Assembly (NCBI GenBank): GCA_007922225.1
Contig: ML679956.1
Span: 14,171,049 to 14,235,048, forward strand
From: Emydura subglobosa
Taxonomy: Eukaryota; Chordata; Testudines; Chelidae
Length of the DNA stretch: 64,000 bases
Direction of reading: 5' to 3'
The notes below the pieces were generated by a model. The model saw nothing but the letters and a program-made list of their open reading frames with translations. It searched no databases and was not told where the DNA came from. A program made the position numbers and the translations under genes. This document shows positions 25,801 to 40,800 of this stretch, piece by piece. The first letter of the stretch is position 1, and every line of letters begins with the position of its first letter.

Positions 25801-28800
25801 TGGCGCCTAGGAATTTAATTCTGGTGCCTAGTATTTCTCCCATTGAAAGACTGGGTCCCAGGGGGAGTGGCTGCCACACTCCAGCCAAGGCGCCACTGCG
25901 TCCTTGTGGTGGCGGGTCCGGGAGGAGGGAGTGCTGCGGTTGCTGCACTCCAGCCAGGGCACTCTGCGCTGGGCCCACGTTGTGGGAGATGGGGGAAGGG
26001 GGGGAAGGAGCGGGGCTGGGAGCAGAGAGCAGCTGCTGCACTCCAGCCAGGGTGCCCCTGCAGCTGGACCCATGTTGTGGGAGAGGGATGGACTTGGGAA
26101 GGGAGTGGCCGCCACGCTCCGGTGGGGTGCGCCACTGGGCCCACGTTATCTGGCTCCTTAATTTTTGGGCTGTTTCCTAGCTATGAATCAAATTTGTCAA
26201 GCCCTGTATTAGATGCCCCTTCTTCACCCCCAAGTAACATTACTGCTATGATTGATCTCACAGAAATATCTAGGTATTCTGGAGTTGTAGGTGGAACTTA
26301 ATTGCAATAATACTTTTCTTTCCCAGTACAACCTGTTCACTTGTGTCATGTAGTACTTTAAAATTAGAAATATAGTAAGATCTTTTAGCCCTCATCTCAA
26401 GAGCATTATTTAATAACTTTTAAAAAAAAATTAACATCTAAAAACAGCTCAAAGAATACAGTAAGGAAAATACATTCAATATAGGGAACTTAAATTATTT
26501 GAAAAAATGCTACTTATAAAGTTGTTTACCTTATTTGTTAAATTTTATTTAGCTTCAGTGTAACCGATATATTCAGAACTTGGATGATATGATGGTTTTT
26601 ATAGAAGTGCCCAAGATTAATCAAAATTATGGATCTTGTTCTTTGTCTTCTTATAAGTAGTTGATGAAAATGAGCCAAATTTAGTCTTTGTGCTTTGCGA
26701 AAGGCATTTTTCAGTGGTATAATGTGTAGTTTACCTGAACTCCATTGTATCACTCACTGTAGGCTGTAGAGATTAAAATAGTGGCTTTACTGTTTCACCA
26801 GGGCTATCTGGATAGTGTTATATATTAATTATTCTTGAAAATAGTTGCAGTTCACATAACGCAAGACTCAAGAAGTTGAAGATTTGTGCTACTATTGATA
26901 TAATTCTTATAATGATATTCCAGTGTCCCTTTGGTTTCAGGCATGCCCACATCATGTGGAGTAGATTTCATTTCTGGATTTTACATCTTTGACACCTAAG
27001 ACTTAGGCTTGATTGTTACATATTCTACTAGCCTGGTAAAGGGAGGTTGAGTCTCTTCTGTTTCACAGTTCCCTTGAGGATAATCTGTGAAGAGGGGGGA
27101 AAGAGTCTGTACCTATTATTGATTCTTTAAGAAGCATACAGAGTCCTAAATGGCTTTTAAAAAAATTTCTGCTGGTGTCTTGTTAGGAATGTTAAGTGTA
27201 GTCTTCCCTGGTTTTGCTGGAGGATTTGGGCTTTAGAAATATGTATTGTGTTCTCAGAGAGACAACAACCAAGTTTAACAGTCGGAATAAAAATAATTTC
27301 CCCTTTCATTTTCACTTGTGACATGTCATCTTAAAATTTTAAAATCATCATAAACCTGTCAGTTCTCAAGTCATCCATAGTGTCTAAGAAATACAAGGTA
27401 AACAAGACCTGAATTTTTAATGTGAAAAACAAAAACAGAAAGCTACAAATCTCTTTCAGGCCTTATACATCATAAAGGAGCAAAAAAGCCTGTCATCTTT
27501 TTAAACTAGACTTATGAAAGCTTGTTTCTCTGCCATGTGGAGCATTGTCAGCAACAAAATATCAAGGATTCTATTGTGGTGGATGCTTCATTTAGAGAGG
27601 GAAGGAGAATTTTTCTTGTTCCCTAGCATCAGCAGCCCATAGTCTCTCTTATGGAGAAGCATGGCAACACGATGAAATTTGCAATACACCAGTTTTCTTT
27701 GCGGCTGCAGTCCATAACAAGGATTGAGGTCAGTGAGATTTATTTTCAGAACAAAAATATCAAGGTAAGGGAGAATTAAAAGTGAAGATGTAAACACTAG
27801 GCTGGAAAGGGAATAGCAGACACTAGATGAGGAGGGAAGATTGCACTTCAACTAGGATGGGTAAGGGTGCACTCCAAATTTAGTGGCCATGTATTACCCA
27901 GGGCCTGCAAAAATATGTGGTTGGGGCAGTAGGGTCTATGGCAAGACTTCAGTGGGAAACTTGGCGTGCCTGGCTATTCCCAGCAGCCAAAAGGGCATTC
28001 TGCTGAGCTTTGCACTAGGATGCTGCCTTTCTTATATGGAATAGAAATAAAAACTTAATAGTGGGCAGGGCAGTTTACTCTGCTTGTAGCTTTGGATGGT
28101 TTTTTTTACCGTTTTGAAGTAGAGGTGTTTTTAGCTAATCTACAATTTGAAGGGTTTGACATGAAGCTTTCAAGCTGTTGATGCATCTCTTATTGGAGGA
28201 AGCTGGTTTGAGCTGAAAGCTTCAGTTGAATACCTGTCTCCCTAAAACAAAACAAAAAAACCCCCAAAAACCTGCTTTCTTGATGTGAAAGTGCTGACGC
28301 AGAGGGTCTGCTGCTACTTCCTTGGTTGTTTGGATACCTGTTTAAAGCAGGGTGATATAGGTTGATCAGAGGCAGTTCTATAGAAGCTCTGTAGTTCTCA
28401 CTGTTAGAGTGCTAGGAGATTTATATATGTTGCAACCTTACCTTGCTGTAATTATGAACGTCATATTGATTCTCTTCCCAAATTTCTCTTGTCTGAGGTT
28501 CATGTGATTTTATGAGCATTCTAAAACAAACACTGGAAAGGAATTATTTTAAATGATATATTGACAGAGGGTGTCCTCAAAAGGTTGTAGTAGCTACCCA
28601 TTCAGAATCTAAGGGTTGGTTGATTTGGATATTTATACTATTGATTGCACTGTCAATGTTCTGATCGTTTACTAGTACAAGTTACATTAAAGCATTTGAT
28701 ATTCACTTGACTTTCCAAGCATACTATATTCTTTACCACTTAATCTCCACCAACGTACAAAAGGATATAAGTACTCAAATTTAAGTAAGTGGTCACTCAT

Positions 28801-31800
28801 TTAAAGAATCTGGTTTAAATATGCATTTTTTTTATTTGCAGATAGAGCATTCTGTTTTCTTTAAGAGGATGAACAAGACGCAATTAAATAGGATGAGTTA
28901 ACTGGGAGTTGACTTCATAGGAGGCCCTCTAGCAAATATAATTGTTACACAAGTTACTTCTTGCTAGTGATTCATCCTCCAAATTTATGCCAACCTCTCC
29001 TCCCTCCCCCCCCACCAAAATGGGCTTGTGCTGTGCCAGTTACCATTGACTCTTCTATGTCTACTCTAATTCAAGACAAAATTATTGAAGAGCTCTAGTA
29101 AGAGTAAAAATTAAAACACCAGTTCATGCTTTGAGTTCAACTGAAGCTTAACATTGTGATGGTGACTTTAGGCTATCAGGAAATGGGTGCAGCTCTTGTA
29201 CAGTGCTTGCTTATCCCCTTTATGATATAAAATAAAATGTTGCCTGTAGAAAGCACATTCTGAAATCTTAACTATGCAAGAAAAAAATGACTGAACCGTA
29301 ATCAGCAGTATCACTGTACTGGTGGTAGAGTGTAAGTGTTAGTAGTGTAGACTACTCAGGCGTTCAGAGACTGTTTTCATGACTTAGTAAAAATGTCTGC
29401 AAATTGTCTAAAGTACAGTCTTTTGTTGCTAGTACAATTGGAGCTGCTGTGGTGCAGAAAATGCTTATGAATTTTCCTAGTGTAGACCTCTATTAGCCTT
29501 CACTACTAGTATGACGTTACACCATCAAAAACAGCATCCAAGAACAGTAACTGATCTTCCCTAAATTGAGTGCCTTAAAACTAGTAAAAATAAATGATTT
29601 ATTTGAAATAATTATCATGAAGCCTCCTGTGTCACTTATCTTTGCTGATTGAGACAAGTAAAGCTGCCTTGTTATAGAAGGTAACATGACAGAATTTCAA
29701 AGAAATCTTGGCAAAATTAAAGCAACTTCAGCAACACACATGCCTGCATAGCAGCTTGTGATAGAAAGTCTTGCTATTTGTTCATGAGTGACAAATTTAG
29801 GAAGTCCAGCTGAAAATTTGCAACAAAACATAGCCATGGGTGCTCCATTCACACATGCTGAGGGAAGCTCGAATTCTTTCTATTGCAGGAAAATATTTTA
29901 ATTAGAAGAACTACTATACAACAAACTAGAGATCCTCAAAAGGAAAAAAAGTTAGACCTTTTGAAGTTGTAAAATGTGACTTGCATTTTTTGGAGAAATG
30001 GCTCTGCTTTTGTTAAATTTAGAAACAATGGAATATAAGCTATATTTTGGCTTTTGTACTAGCAAAATTGAAAGATGCAACTTCACTTCAGTTGTAATTC
30101 CCTGTTCTTGTTTAAAATGTCTCACATTTTCCTTTTGGTCTTAAAGTTTTTTCTAATCCCAAAAGGATAATTAGATAAGCAGGACTTTTTCAATTTTATA
30201 AAATTCTCAAACCTCTTTTGGCACAAAACTAAACCCAAAACCAAACTTCAAAACTATAAATCTCACATATGATTTGACTCACTGGTGAATGTAAGTTGGG
30301 ATAAGTTTAAAATCTCTAAAATGCACTGCCTCAGTATTCTGTGGTGTTATAAATGTAGGCATGAAATCCTGTATAAAAGAACATTTCTCAATCACTGCTG
30401 AATGAGAACTTTTCATTATGAAGCATAATGGTAAAATGACTATCCTAAAAAAAAAAAAAAAATCAAAACTTCAGACAATGCACCAGAGTTTAGTGAGTGT
30501 TACCTATATGTGGGAAGCTTGAAGAGTCTGTTTTTGTCCCAAATTATCTGACCATGACGCTATATTTCTTAAAGAACACATTTTTCATTTTAACTTATAA
30601 ACCAGTTAACATTTACTTGTAAATTCTCGGAACTCATTTTGTACTCAAAAGTAAGTATTTGTAATTTTGAGGCTATACATATTGTAAGGCTTGAGGTTGT
30701 TTTCAGCTAACAAGTTGTAAACTGAAACTCATTTCAATGCTAACGAGCATACCTGAGCCTCAAGGACAATGGCTAGTGTAAGCATCCGATGGCTCTGAAA
30801 GCCAGATGTCCTCTTAGTGATTCTAATTCCAATGAGAACAGCACATTTGCTTTTAGAATTTGTCTCATCTGCCACCTATCTGTAAGGACCACCCCCCTTC
30901 TTCCTCCACCCTACCCCCCACCCCGAGTGTAACTCTAGCATCCTTAATAGTTCCAGAGGGGTAGCCGTGTTAGTTTGTATACAGCAAAAACAACGAGAGT
31001 TCTGTGGCACTTTAAAGACTAATAAATTTAATATTTGTAGACATAAGCTTTCGAGAGACTTCAGCTCTCTTCTTCAGATGCGGTAATACAGAAAATAGGT
31101 AACACAGAGGCATCTAAAGTTGCTGTACTTCTCCAAAAAAAACTCCAAAAACAGACTTCAAAGAGAAACTGCTGAGTTAGAAATGATCTGCAAACTTGAC
31201 ACATTCAAACTGGGTTTAAACAGAAACTTGGAGTGGCTATCTCACTACCGAAGGTAAATTACTTTGCTCACCCATTCTCACCTCCTACTCAGTCGTCCTC
31301 ATTAGGTCTTAAGTACCGGACTCCACCTCCCCCATTGTTCTCAATGCACTTGGATATCTATAAGATGCCTCTGTGTTACCTATTTTCGGTATTACTGCAT
31401 CTGAAGAAGAGAGCTGAAGTCTCTCGAAAGCTTATGTCTACAAATATTAAATTTGTTAGTCTTTAAAGTGCCACAGAACTCTCGTTGTTCTAGCATCCTT
31501 GTTTAAGTAGGGTGATTAAAGTGTCTCTGCATGTATGTAACTACCATTATCACTGTTGTTCTCTCCGGATGGGACAATGTCTATATTTGTGAGTGAATAG
31601 ATAAAGAATTTAAAACTATGTAATTGATAAGAAAGTGTATATAGTTGACCACTGTAACACTATGAAGTTGAAGCTGATTTATCAGACTTTCCGGTATTAT
31701 GAATGAACCTCTTCAGTATTGTCTGTGCTGCCTGATTCTTGGAGAAAGAATCCTTCGTGCTTTACAATATAAAATAGTGTAATAAGTGGTTATTTCCTGC

Positions 31801-34800
31801 TTTATATGCAAAAGTCAATGTGGCCTTAACTATAGTGGCACTTCTAAAATACTGACTTCTATGACAATACCCCCTGAGCCGTGGAAACATTAACTTATTG
31901 AGAATAGTCACTGGCAGCATTTAAATCAGTTCTCTACTTAGGATCATGCTGCAAGGTCCTTTTGACCTCTAGGCTTCTTTGGGAGATGATGTTCTCTCCG
32001 TTCCCTCACACTAGTCATGCATTCAACTCTTGTGCATTATTCTAACTGATTGATCAATTGGGTAGGAAAAAAGATATCACAACAGATACCTGTTTAAAAC
32101 TGTGTTCTGCGTCTTTTAGGAGACCAAGTTTCCTCCGGTTTTATAAAATAAGGATAAAAGATACAAATGTGTCCCCATTAGATTGTCTTTCTTGAGTAAT
32201 ATTCCATACTATAGTGATATCCAGGATACTTTGTTTGAAATAGTGTTCCTTTGTTGGCTATTAAACTTAAACCTTTTTCTACTAGGATATGAAAAGTCAA
32301 CTTTCAAAAGCTGTGTCTGCTATTTCAGTTGCATGCAGGTGGCTGACCTGTGTGTGAAATATTCTATCATTTTCTCAATACTAACTTATATACAATTTTT
32401 TCAAAATTTCAGCTAAATGTACAAGTAACCAAAATATGTTATGCCTTCTAGTGCATAATATATTAAACATTACATAGCATAAAATGTGTAAAAGAAAATA
32501 CAGGCAGTAAGATAAGGCAATGACAATGAAAACATTAATTGACAAAATAATAAGATTGCACACTAATACAAGGGCCACTGTTCACAGACTGAATGTAGTG
32601 AGTGAGGTTCAACTCGTATTAAAAGGGAAAAATAGATAAGAGGCTATCTCAGCCTGAGTACATATCAGATTCTGAAGACACTCTATAAAGCAGGAATCAG
32701 TAAAATAAAAATCTTTTCTCATCCTCAATAAGGGGAAAGTAAGATTTTGCTGTTGTATATTCTGAGAGGAGGCTCTTATGAGACCCTTCCAAGTATATCC
32801 AGCACATCTGTGTGTACTTTAGAACTTTGACTCATGGTGAATATGGTAACCACCTCTTTTCACCCACAGCAACTTTCCTTACATTTTTTTCCTGTTGAAT
32901 CAAACGTGAAAATGGTGGCTGGATAAGTTAATTTTGATGGAAAGCACAGACTGTTGCACTTCAGGACTGAGGGAGGGATTAAGTTTTTCTTTCTGTTGTT
33001 ATCTGTGAAATAATGCCTATGGATAGTGTTTCCTAACATTTTCCATTATAATCTACTGTTCTCATTTGCTTATAATTTTGCCAAACTTTAACCACTCTGG
33101 ATACATTTTTCCATACCTGCTCACTGTTTCTGCATGATAAAGACTGATCAAAAAGGATGCAACCACTTTGAGAATGAGGCTAGGATATGTAGTGCTTCTA
33201 ATGTTAAATTTTCGGATTGGTTTTTAAAAAGCTCTTGCAGCTCTGGTTTGGAGCATGACTTGAAATTTGGCATAGGAACAGTCCTGGGTCAGAGAGATGC
33301 CTTTTGTGCTCTTTATGACCAATATGCTTGGATTTATTGGAATTATAATCCTTTCAAAATCATCTTGTGCACATGCAACAGATTTATTTTTCTACTCTTG
33401 CTTCCTTATTTTCAGACCATTTCAGCTGAACTGTGTGTATGCTCTCGGGCCTTGAGAGCTGCCTGCCTGCTGGCTTACTCGTTCACATCAAAATATCCTT
33501 TAGCCTGCAGGACAGTACACTCCTGGCGGGGAGCCAGGAAATTATAAGCATTATACTGCCATCTAGTTACATGATCATATACTTTGTTTTCTGGGACCAC
33601 TGGTTCATTTAGTGGACAAGATAATGAATGTGCTCCCTCACTCACTGAACACTAGCTCCATTATTTGCTAGTACTGCATCAGACGTACATTACAGAATTA
33701 GGTTTTTGCCACCAGGACAACTTCGGGAAGTTTTTCCTGCAATGATAGTCAAGCAGTTTTAGCAATTCTCAACTGAACCCTGTCATCATGCTGTACTCAT
33801 ACACCAATCTTATAAGCTGGGCTCACAGCTGTTATCATAGAGGCAACTATAGTACGGAGGTTTTCAACTTCTTTGATACTATAGCTACCTCCTGCTGCCC
33901 AGAATTGGAGGTGTGGGTTGGTTGCAACCTTGGGGTGAAGAACTCATTCCAATTAACACTCTTTTTATGGGGAAATTTGGAGAACAAGTGCCAGGTCCCA
34001 GCAGGGCATGGAGAAAAAAATGCGTGCCTTTGCTGCAGCAAAATGGTGACTTCTGTGGGAAAAATGCCAAATTCTATCATATTGGGAAAAATGCCACTGT
34101 TGTTGGCAACAGAATTCCAGAGTCCACACAACCTGCACTGAGATGGATGGGATAGTTAGCACTTCTTTAGAGCTGTTGTTTCAGACTGTGTATGTATTTA
34201 GGTAGGCATCACTTAGTTTGTTTTTGATGTGATGTCTGCAACCGTAAGGGCTAGAAGCCTTTTTTAAAGAAAATAGAAGGAAATTGTGGCACTCCTTCCC
34301 ATACACACACTCTTTAACCTGCCTTTGTAATTGATTGCTTACCATCCTGATGGAGGGCTGACATGCAGTCTGCAGTAGTGGGAGGCAGTGAACTACTTTT
34401 GGGAAAGCTAATCATCTGCAGAAAAACATGTTTCCTTTCTTCTTTTCCCAGCCCTCAACTGAAGACATTTGTACAATCTTTTTAAAAGCAGTTAAATGCA
34501 AAACATTAAGTATAGATTACTGCACTTTCCAATTGACTTTATAATAGTTGTAAGATACTTAAATAGTATACTTGCTGTCTGTTATTGTGTTCATAATGGA
34601 AAAACAATACTGTGCATTCTCATGGATTGAATTGAAATCTAGGCTTTTGTGGGCTTAAATTTTGACATTGTGTGGCTTAATTTAAAAAAAAAATAGTTAA
34701 TGATTGTGCAATGCTCTGAAAATGTTCTTTAAGATAAAGGAAATAAGAACGTTAAAAATACTACAATGGAAAAATTATAATGGTGATAGATGTATTAAAA

Positions 34801-37800
34801 TTAGAAATAGACATGATTATTTGTTATGTTGAGGCTGATACATATATTTGGAATAAATGGAATACCATACCATACGTTTTCAGATTTGCATAAGCTTCTA
34901 GCTGAGTGACTCCCATTGTTACCTGATATTTCACTTTACTCAAAAGAAAGCTGTAAGTATGTAACATTATTGACTTAGAGATTTGATCTATATTAACTTC
35001 TGGGTTTTTTTCTAGGGGAAGATGGTGCAGGTAAAACTAGCTTAATAGGCAAACTTCAAGGAATAGAAGAGTACAAGAAAGGAAGAGGAATGGAGTACTT
35101 GTACTTAAATGTGCATGATGAAGATAGAGATGGTAAGTATCAGTTGTGTATCTGCAACAGTGAGAAGGTTTTAATTCCAGTCTTGAGGGTTTACAGTTTT
35201 TATAATGGGATCTGGAATTTTTAATTTTCTAGGTCACTTGCTCAGTTTTAGCTCAGGCCATTAGTAACACTTGCCTTCAAGTGGCAGTTTGGGTTATGTG
35301 AAATGTGTGTCCAGTTCCCAATAAACGGTTATCTGTGTGACCCATACATGCCTATGGCAGTCCACCTGAAAATACCAAGGTCAGGCAAGCTGCAAAAAGA
35401 AGAGTAGGTTCTCCCAAAACCAGTGACTAACACTGAAGTTAGATTCACCAACCAGTCACAAACAGTGCTCCTGATTCCCCACACCTGGTCATCAAGCAGC
35501 TAACCAAGAAGTTACACAGTCTCCTTTATTGCATTTCAGTCTCTGGCTTCCAATCAGCAACTAGGTCCAGTAGAGTGAGGAATTTATTTTAAAAACCCTA
35601 TCCACTTTACCAAAATGTTCTCCTGATCTCCAAAGGATCAGCCACATTACCAGATCAGTATTAGTTTTGATCTTACCTAAAATACCATGCTGCGAGCTGA
35701 TCCTTTAGTATCTAAAACTATAGTTTTATATTCAAAGGAAAGAAACAAGAAGAGAGATGTTAAATTACCAAAACAATCAGATCCATACAAATGACATCAG
35801 AGTCCATATATATTAGCTTGTCAGTAGTAGTGTGGAGTGTGCAGACTTGTACAGTTTCTCTGGAGTACACCCAATACCTGGATGGGTCTCAGTCCTTTGT
35901 TTCACAGCTTTAGATGTAGAATAGTTGATCCAGAAATAGGAAGCAGGAATGAAGAGAAAATGGAGATGGTGAAGCTGCATTTTATTGTTTCTGCAATGAT
36001 GCTTGTGCTTCCTTTGTCCCAAACACAGCCACACAGCACATGGCATGGAAAAGCCTCAGAGTCCCCTGTCTATAGGCATGTTCCTGCATGTTCTGATGAC
36101 TCATAAGATGTAGTTCCTGGGTTCTCTCCCTGGGCTCAATATATAGTTGATTGGCCCTCAATCAGGATGGCCATTGCTGAGGCTAATCTGTTGGCTGTGT
36201 CACCCAGAAGCACAGCACAAGTTTTAAAAACAGAAATATCACACATGTTCATAGCTTACAATGCAAAGATGATACACAATATAGATGAGCTTATCATATT
36301 CAGTAAATCATAAATTTTCCAATGATACATTACATGGCATATTTTGTGAGATTTGTTGTGTTTTTTAAATGATATCAATAATATTATAAATGGTCACCCC
36401 TAATCCAGACAGCATCACAATCTGCATAACAGAAACCATTATAATAGGTACCCTCTGTTTAGACCCTCAAGGATAGAATGGTGTTGTGTCTTTAGAATAC
36501 TTATTTATTATATGTATTAATATAGCACCTGGGAGCCCTGGTCAAAGACTAGGACGCCATTAAGCTAGGTGCTACACAAAGAGAGAACAAAAAGATGGTC
36601 TCTGCCCTCAAAGAGTTTACAATATATGACAAGAGACAACAGACCAACAGGAAAATATAAGGAAGCAATGAGACAATATTGGTCAGCATGGTAAACAGTA
36701 GTTGCAGCACATCAGTAGCCTAACAATTGTCAAATATTTTGTAGACATCATGGCAGAAGATACTTTTAAGGGAAGTATTTGATGTGGGGAAATGATGTAG
36801 CTTTGTGGTGTTTATGGGGAGCCCCTCCCAAGCATGAGGGACAGTATGGGACAAAACAGGAAGGTACTTCTTTGGAATTTTCAAACAAGTGCGTGATGTA
36901 GGCTGGCATCATGGGATAGGAGGGCGGGAATTGACATCTCAGTAGTGAATGAGAGATGATAGGTAGGGTGGGAATAGGATGTGAAGAACCAAAGTGAACA
37001 CGGGTAGCTTATGTGTAATGCATTAGTAGGGGGAGCCAGTGGAGGGATGCAAGGAGTGATGTGAAAACCATAGGCTAGGAAAATGACTTTTGCAGTAGCA
37101 ATCTGCATGGATGAGTGGAGAAAAATTGCATTTGTCAGAGAGAAAGATGTTGCAAGAATTGAGATGAGATGAGAGCCTGGATGAGAATTTTAGCTGTCGA
37201 TAAGGCCTTTCCTAAGATGTTATATAGAAGGAAATTGCAAGATTTAGGGGTAGCCTGGAAATTAGGACAGCGAGAGGTCCAAGTTGAAGATTACACTCCA
37301 GTTACAGTCTTGAGTGACAGGCAGGCTGCTGGTGAGGTTCACAGTGATTGAGAAAGGATGTGTATTTGGGTGGGTGAATATTAAGTGGTCTGTTTTAGCC
37401 ACGTAGAGTTGGAGCTCATAGATGGACCTGAGAAGCTGTAAGAAAGACAGGCTGAGATTTTAGTTTGAACAGAAGGAGACAGTTCTGGAGTAGAGAAGTA
37501 GATCTGTGAGTCATCAGCATAGAGATGGTAGCTAAATTTGTGGTTTGTGGATGAGATTACCCAGCGTTAAGGTGTAGAGGAAGATGACAGGCACACAAGG
37601 ACAGAGCCCTGTGGAATCCCCCCAGAAATTTGGAGAAGAGTCCTCCAAAGGATACACTGGAGGTGTGATTAGAGTAGTGGGAAGAGAACCAGGAGAGGAG
37701 AGTCATGAAAGCCAGGGGACAAGACTTCAAAAACAGCATGATTGGTGGTGTCAAAAGTGGATAAGAGGTCAAGGAAGATGAGGATGGAGTCCTGATTCTG

Positions 37801-40800
37801 AGCTTTGATGAGGAAGAGGTTTTTTTAGACTTTGATGAGGGCTATTTCAGTGCAAGAAGCAGAAACAGATTTGTGGTGATGGGAGGTGTGGGGAGCTCAG
37901 GATGGAAAGGGGGAAAAGTAGGCAGAGGTGTGGGGAACTGCAAAGGTGGAGTGGGGATGAAAGGAGGAGGAGTAGGATGATGGATGAGGGACACTGGATG
38001 CATGATATGAGGTTTGCACTTCTAATTGTGCTCTATGTACCTGTTATGTGGATAAACAATACTTAGTATTTAGTGTTGTCAAACCAGTACTCCTAATGAG
38101 CATTAAAAACAGGATTTGAAGGTAAACTGCCCTCATTTTACTGAGCCTGATAATTGTAAATGATGTTCCAACACTTTTTAATGACTCATCAGAAAAAAAC
38201 TTGTGTAATTAAAAATGAAGGTTTATATTAAATTTAAGAACTTAAATTTTTGGGAGGGAATATTTTGTGTTTATTGCAGATGCAGGCAACTAGCTGTAAA
38301 GTTTTCCTGTCCATTTCTCTTTCCCCCAGCAAAAAATCAGGTTTTTGTTTCCACTCTCTGCAAGGCCTGGTACTGTTCTGGCTTCTTGGGCACATCATGC
38401 CATGGTGCACTCTCCCTCAGTGCTTACAGGTACCATACAGAATAGACAGAGATAAGCAGAGACAGTAGAGAGAGCTACGTTGCATTGTGGCTGCTCAAAG
38501 AGGAAATGTAGAAAGTGATCCTTCAGCCCAGATCCAGCTCAATTCTTAAGGAACAGCTGATAGTCTTGAGCATTGAAGGATAAATATTCTCTTACTATAA
38601 TACCGGTTTTACACTAATACTGTGAAGGCATTTTAAAGTACTTGAAGATGTGAAATGTTACATAAATGCCAAGTGTTATGTTGAGGTAATGTGCTTTTAC
38701 TTTCAGATATTTGCTCTTCTAGGGAAGTTAAAATGCATTTAAAGTGTTTCTCTTTTTAAAGAAACCAACTTGTTGTCCTATAAATTGTAGACATAAGGTA
38801 TGCAAAGATGGTGCATGTTCCTTGGATTTTACATTCCATCTCATTGAGACAAGGAACTACTAAATCTAGCATTAGTAGAACCGTCAACACAATTCTTATA
38901 TACTAACCATGATCCAGTAACTACATTTTAGAAGTATAACTTGTAAACATAAAATTAAATCTATATTTTCTACTTTTTATTACAGATCAAACAAGGTGTA
39001 ATGTGTGGATTTTGGATGGTGACCTGTATCATAAAGGTCTCCTTAAATTTGCAATGGAGGCTAACTCTCTAAAGGACACTCTGGTTATGCTGGTCGTAGA
39101 CATGTCTAGGCCTTGGATTGCACTGGATTCTTTACAAAAGTGGGCAAGTGTTGTAAGAGAGCATATTGACAAATTAAAAATTCCTCCTGAAGAAATGAAA
39201 GAAATGGAACAAAAGTGTGAGTATTTTGAAAGAGAGAAACTATTGAAATTAAATATACGCTTATTTTTTCCCCACTATTTTAACTTCTGATGCAGCCTAT
39301 TATTCTTTGGAAACCCTCAGTGAAGTAACTGCCTTGAGTTAGGTTACCTAAATTATTCTATTAAAGTACTTTCAAAGCATAAGTAATATTTCTGTTCAGA
39401 AAAACATTGAATTAACATGAAAGTTGTAACTTCTGAAAGCCTTGCTCTTCAAAGTTTTGCCTTGCAGTCCTATTCAGACTGTGCAGCTAGGTAGATTACA
39501 GGCATTGTGCTTAAAAGGCCACGTATAGACACTTTCCACCTGCATCACTTGAGTAACATTAATTGTATTTGCTCAAAAACCTTGCCTGCACTGGAAAATT
39601 TTGAACCAATGGTGTAGCTGTTCAGGCTTTTGTGGCATTGTCATAAAAATGCCTTAGCCCTTTCTACACTAACTTTTGCACCATTGATAGCACTAGTGCT
39701 AGTGAGCATAAGCTGCTAGGTGTTAAGTGTTACAACACCAGGTGGAGCAATGCTTAAGTACATTTAAAAATCTGGGCCTAAGTGACATGCTCACAATCGT
39801 AAAGGAAGTCTGTGGCAGAGCCAAATCTCCTAAGTCCTCGGCTAGGGCCATAACAACAGGACCATCCTTTTCATATACAACTGTGCTGCTCTAAAGTTTA
39901 CATTACTGCCATAGTGGACACAGTTCTGGAATTGAAACCTTACGTTAAATGTTAAGATGAACTGCTTGTTTATATATTTGGTTACATATCTATTGAGGCT
40001 TTTTGTATAAGGATAGATTATCATTGAGAGTCACATTCTATCATTGTGTTAAAGATTTTCTTAAATGACTAGCCTAGTGGCTTTTTTTTTTTGGGGGGGG
40101 GGGGCCGGGGATAAGGGGATGCCAAAATCTGGTCTTATTCTTTGGGTTGGAAGCACTATGTGTGCTCTGCCTCAAGGAAAGTAATACTGGAGGCCTTGTC
40201 TCTACTTCTCTTAATAGTGTCCCTTACCAGCTGCATGTCACTGAAGAACTATAAAGTGTTCCATCTGAAAAATAAATTCTGCCTGATTTCTTCAGTGGTT
40301 GTCTCTTTATTGAGCACATCTGGTTCTTGTGTTTGCTGGATTGCCTTTTTAGTATCTAGCCTTTCTATTCTCTTCAAAAGTAGTATTTACTACTCATTTA
40401 GCTTGTTAGTTACATTGAGTGACTATCTTCATGTTTGGGCTGCTTGTTTTAACTGAGCAAGGAATTGAATTAAATTAGGGGAAATTATATTTACACAGCA
40501 ATTATAATCTTGCAATATATCAGAAATGGTTAGTTTTGATTTCCAGATATGGCCTAACTCATTTTTCTCATGTCTTCTGGGTTTTTGTATTTGGTGATAT
40601 ATCATTTTACATTCAGAAAGAGAAATAAAGTACTCAAGTAAAGGAAAACACACTGTAATCAGTACTTTTATACAATAAATGAAGAATTACAGAAACATAG
40701 AGCCAGAAAGCACCTCCAGAGGCCATCTAGCCTAGCCCAGACCCCCCATACTGAGACAAAATCAAGTATACCTAGGTCATCCCTGACAGAGTTTGTCTAA

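Larger units (their letters stand above)
20181..35015 (+). other. DYNC1LI1: DYNC1LI1 intron 2 (14.8 kb)
   Basis: Donor GTAAGT and acceptor TTCTAG. Bases 20300-22780, 22940-25758, 26215-30934 and 31501-35015 look like unique AT-rich intron with no exon or recognised repeat. The listed repeats at 22.8, 25.8 and 30.9 kb are the only structures supported. A and T runs occur near 30448 and 28831. Confidence 0.85.
35133..38985 (+). other. DYNC1LI1: DYNC1LI1 intron 3
   Basis: Donor GTAAGT and acceptor TTACAG. Filled largely by an LTR-like repeat (about 35290-36430) and an antisense L2-clade LINE (about 36500-37900). Bases 37900-38985 show nothing recognised. Confidence 0.85.

Noticed and set aside
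25773..26301. Several 85-152-codon frames on both strands
   Set aside because: By-products of GC-rich modules within the hAT element at 25767-26206.
33134..33547. 137-codon + strand frame in intron 2
   Set aside because: No family resemblance and no neighbouring exons. Looks like chance.
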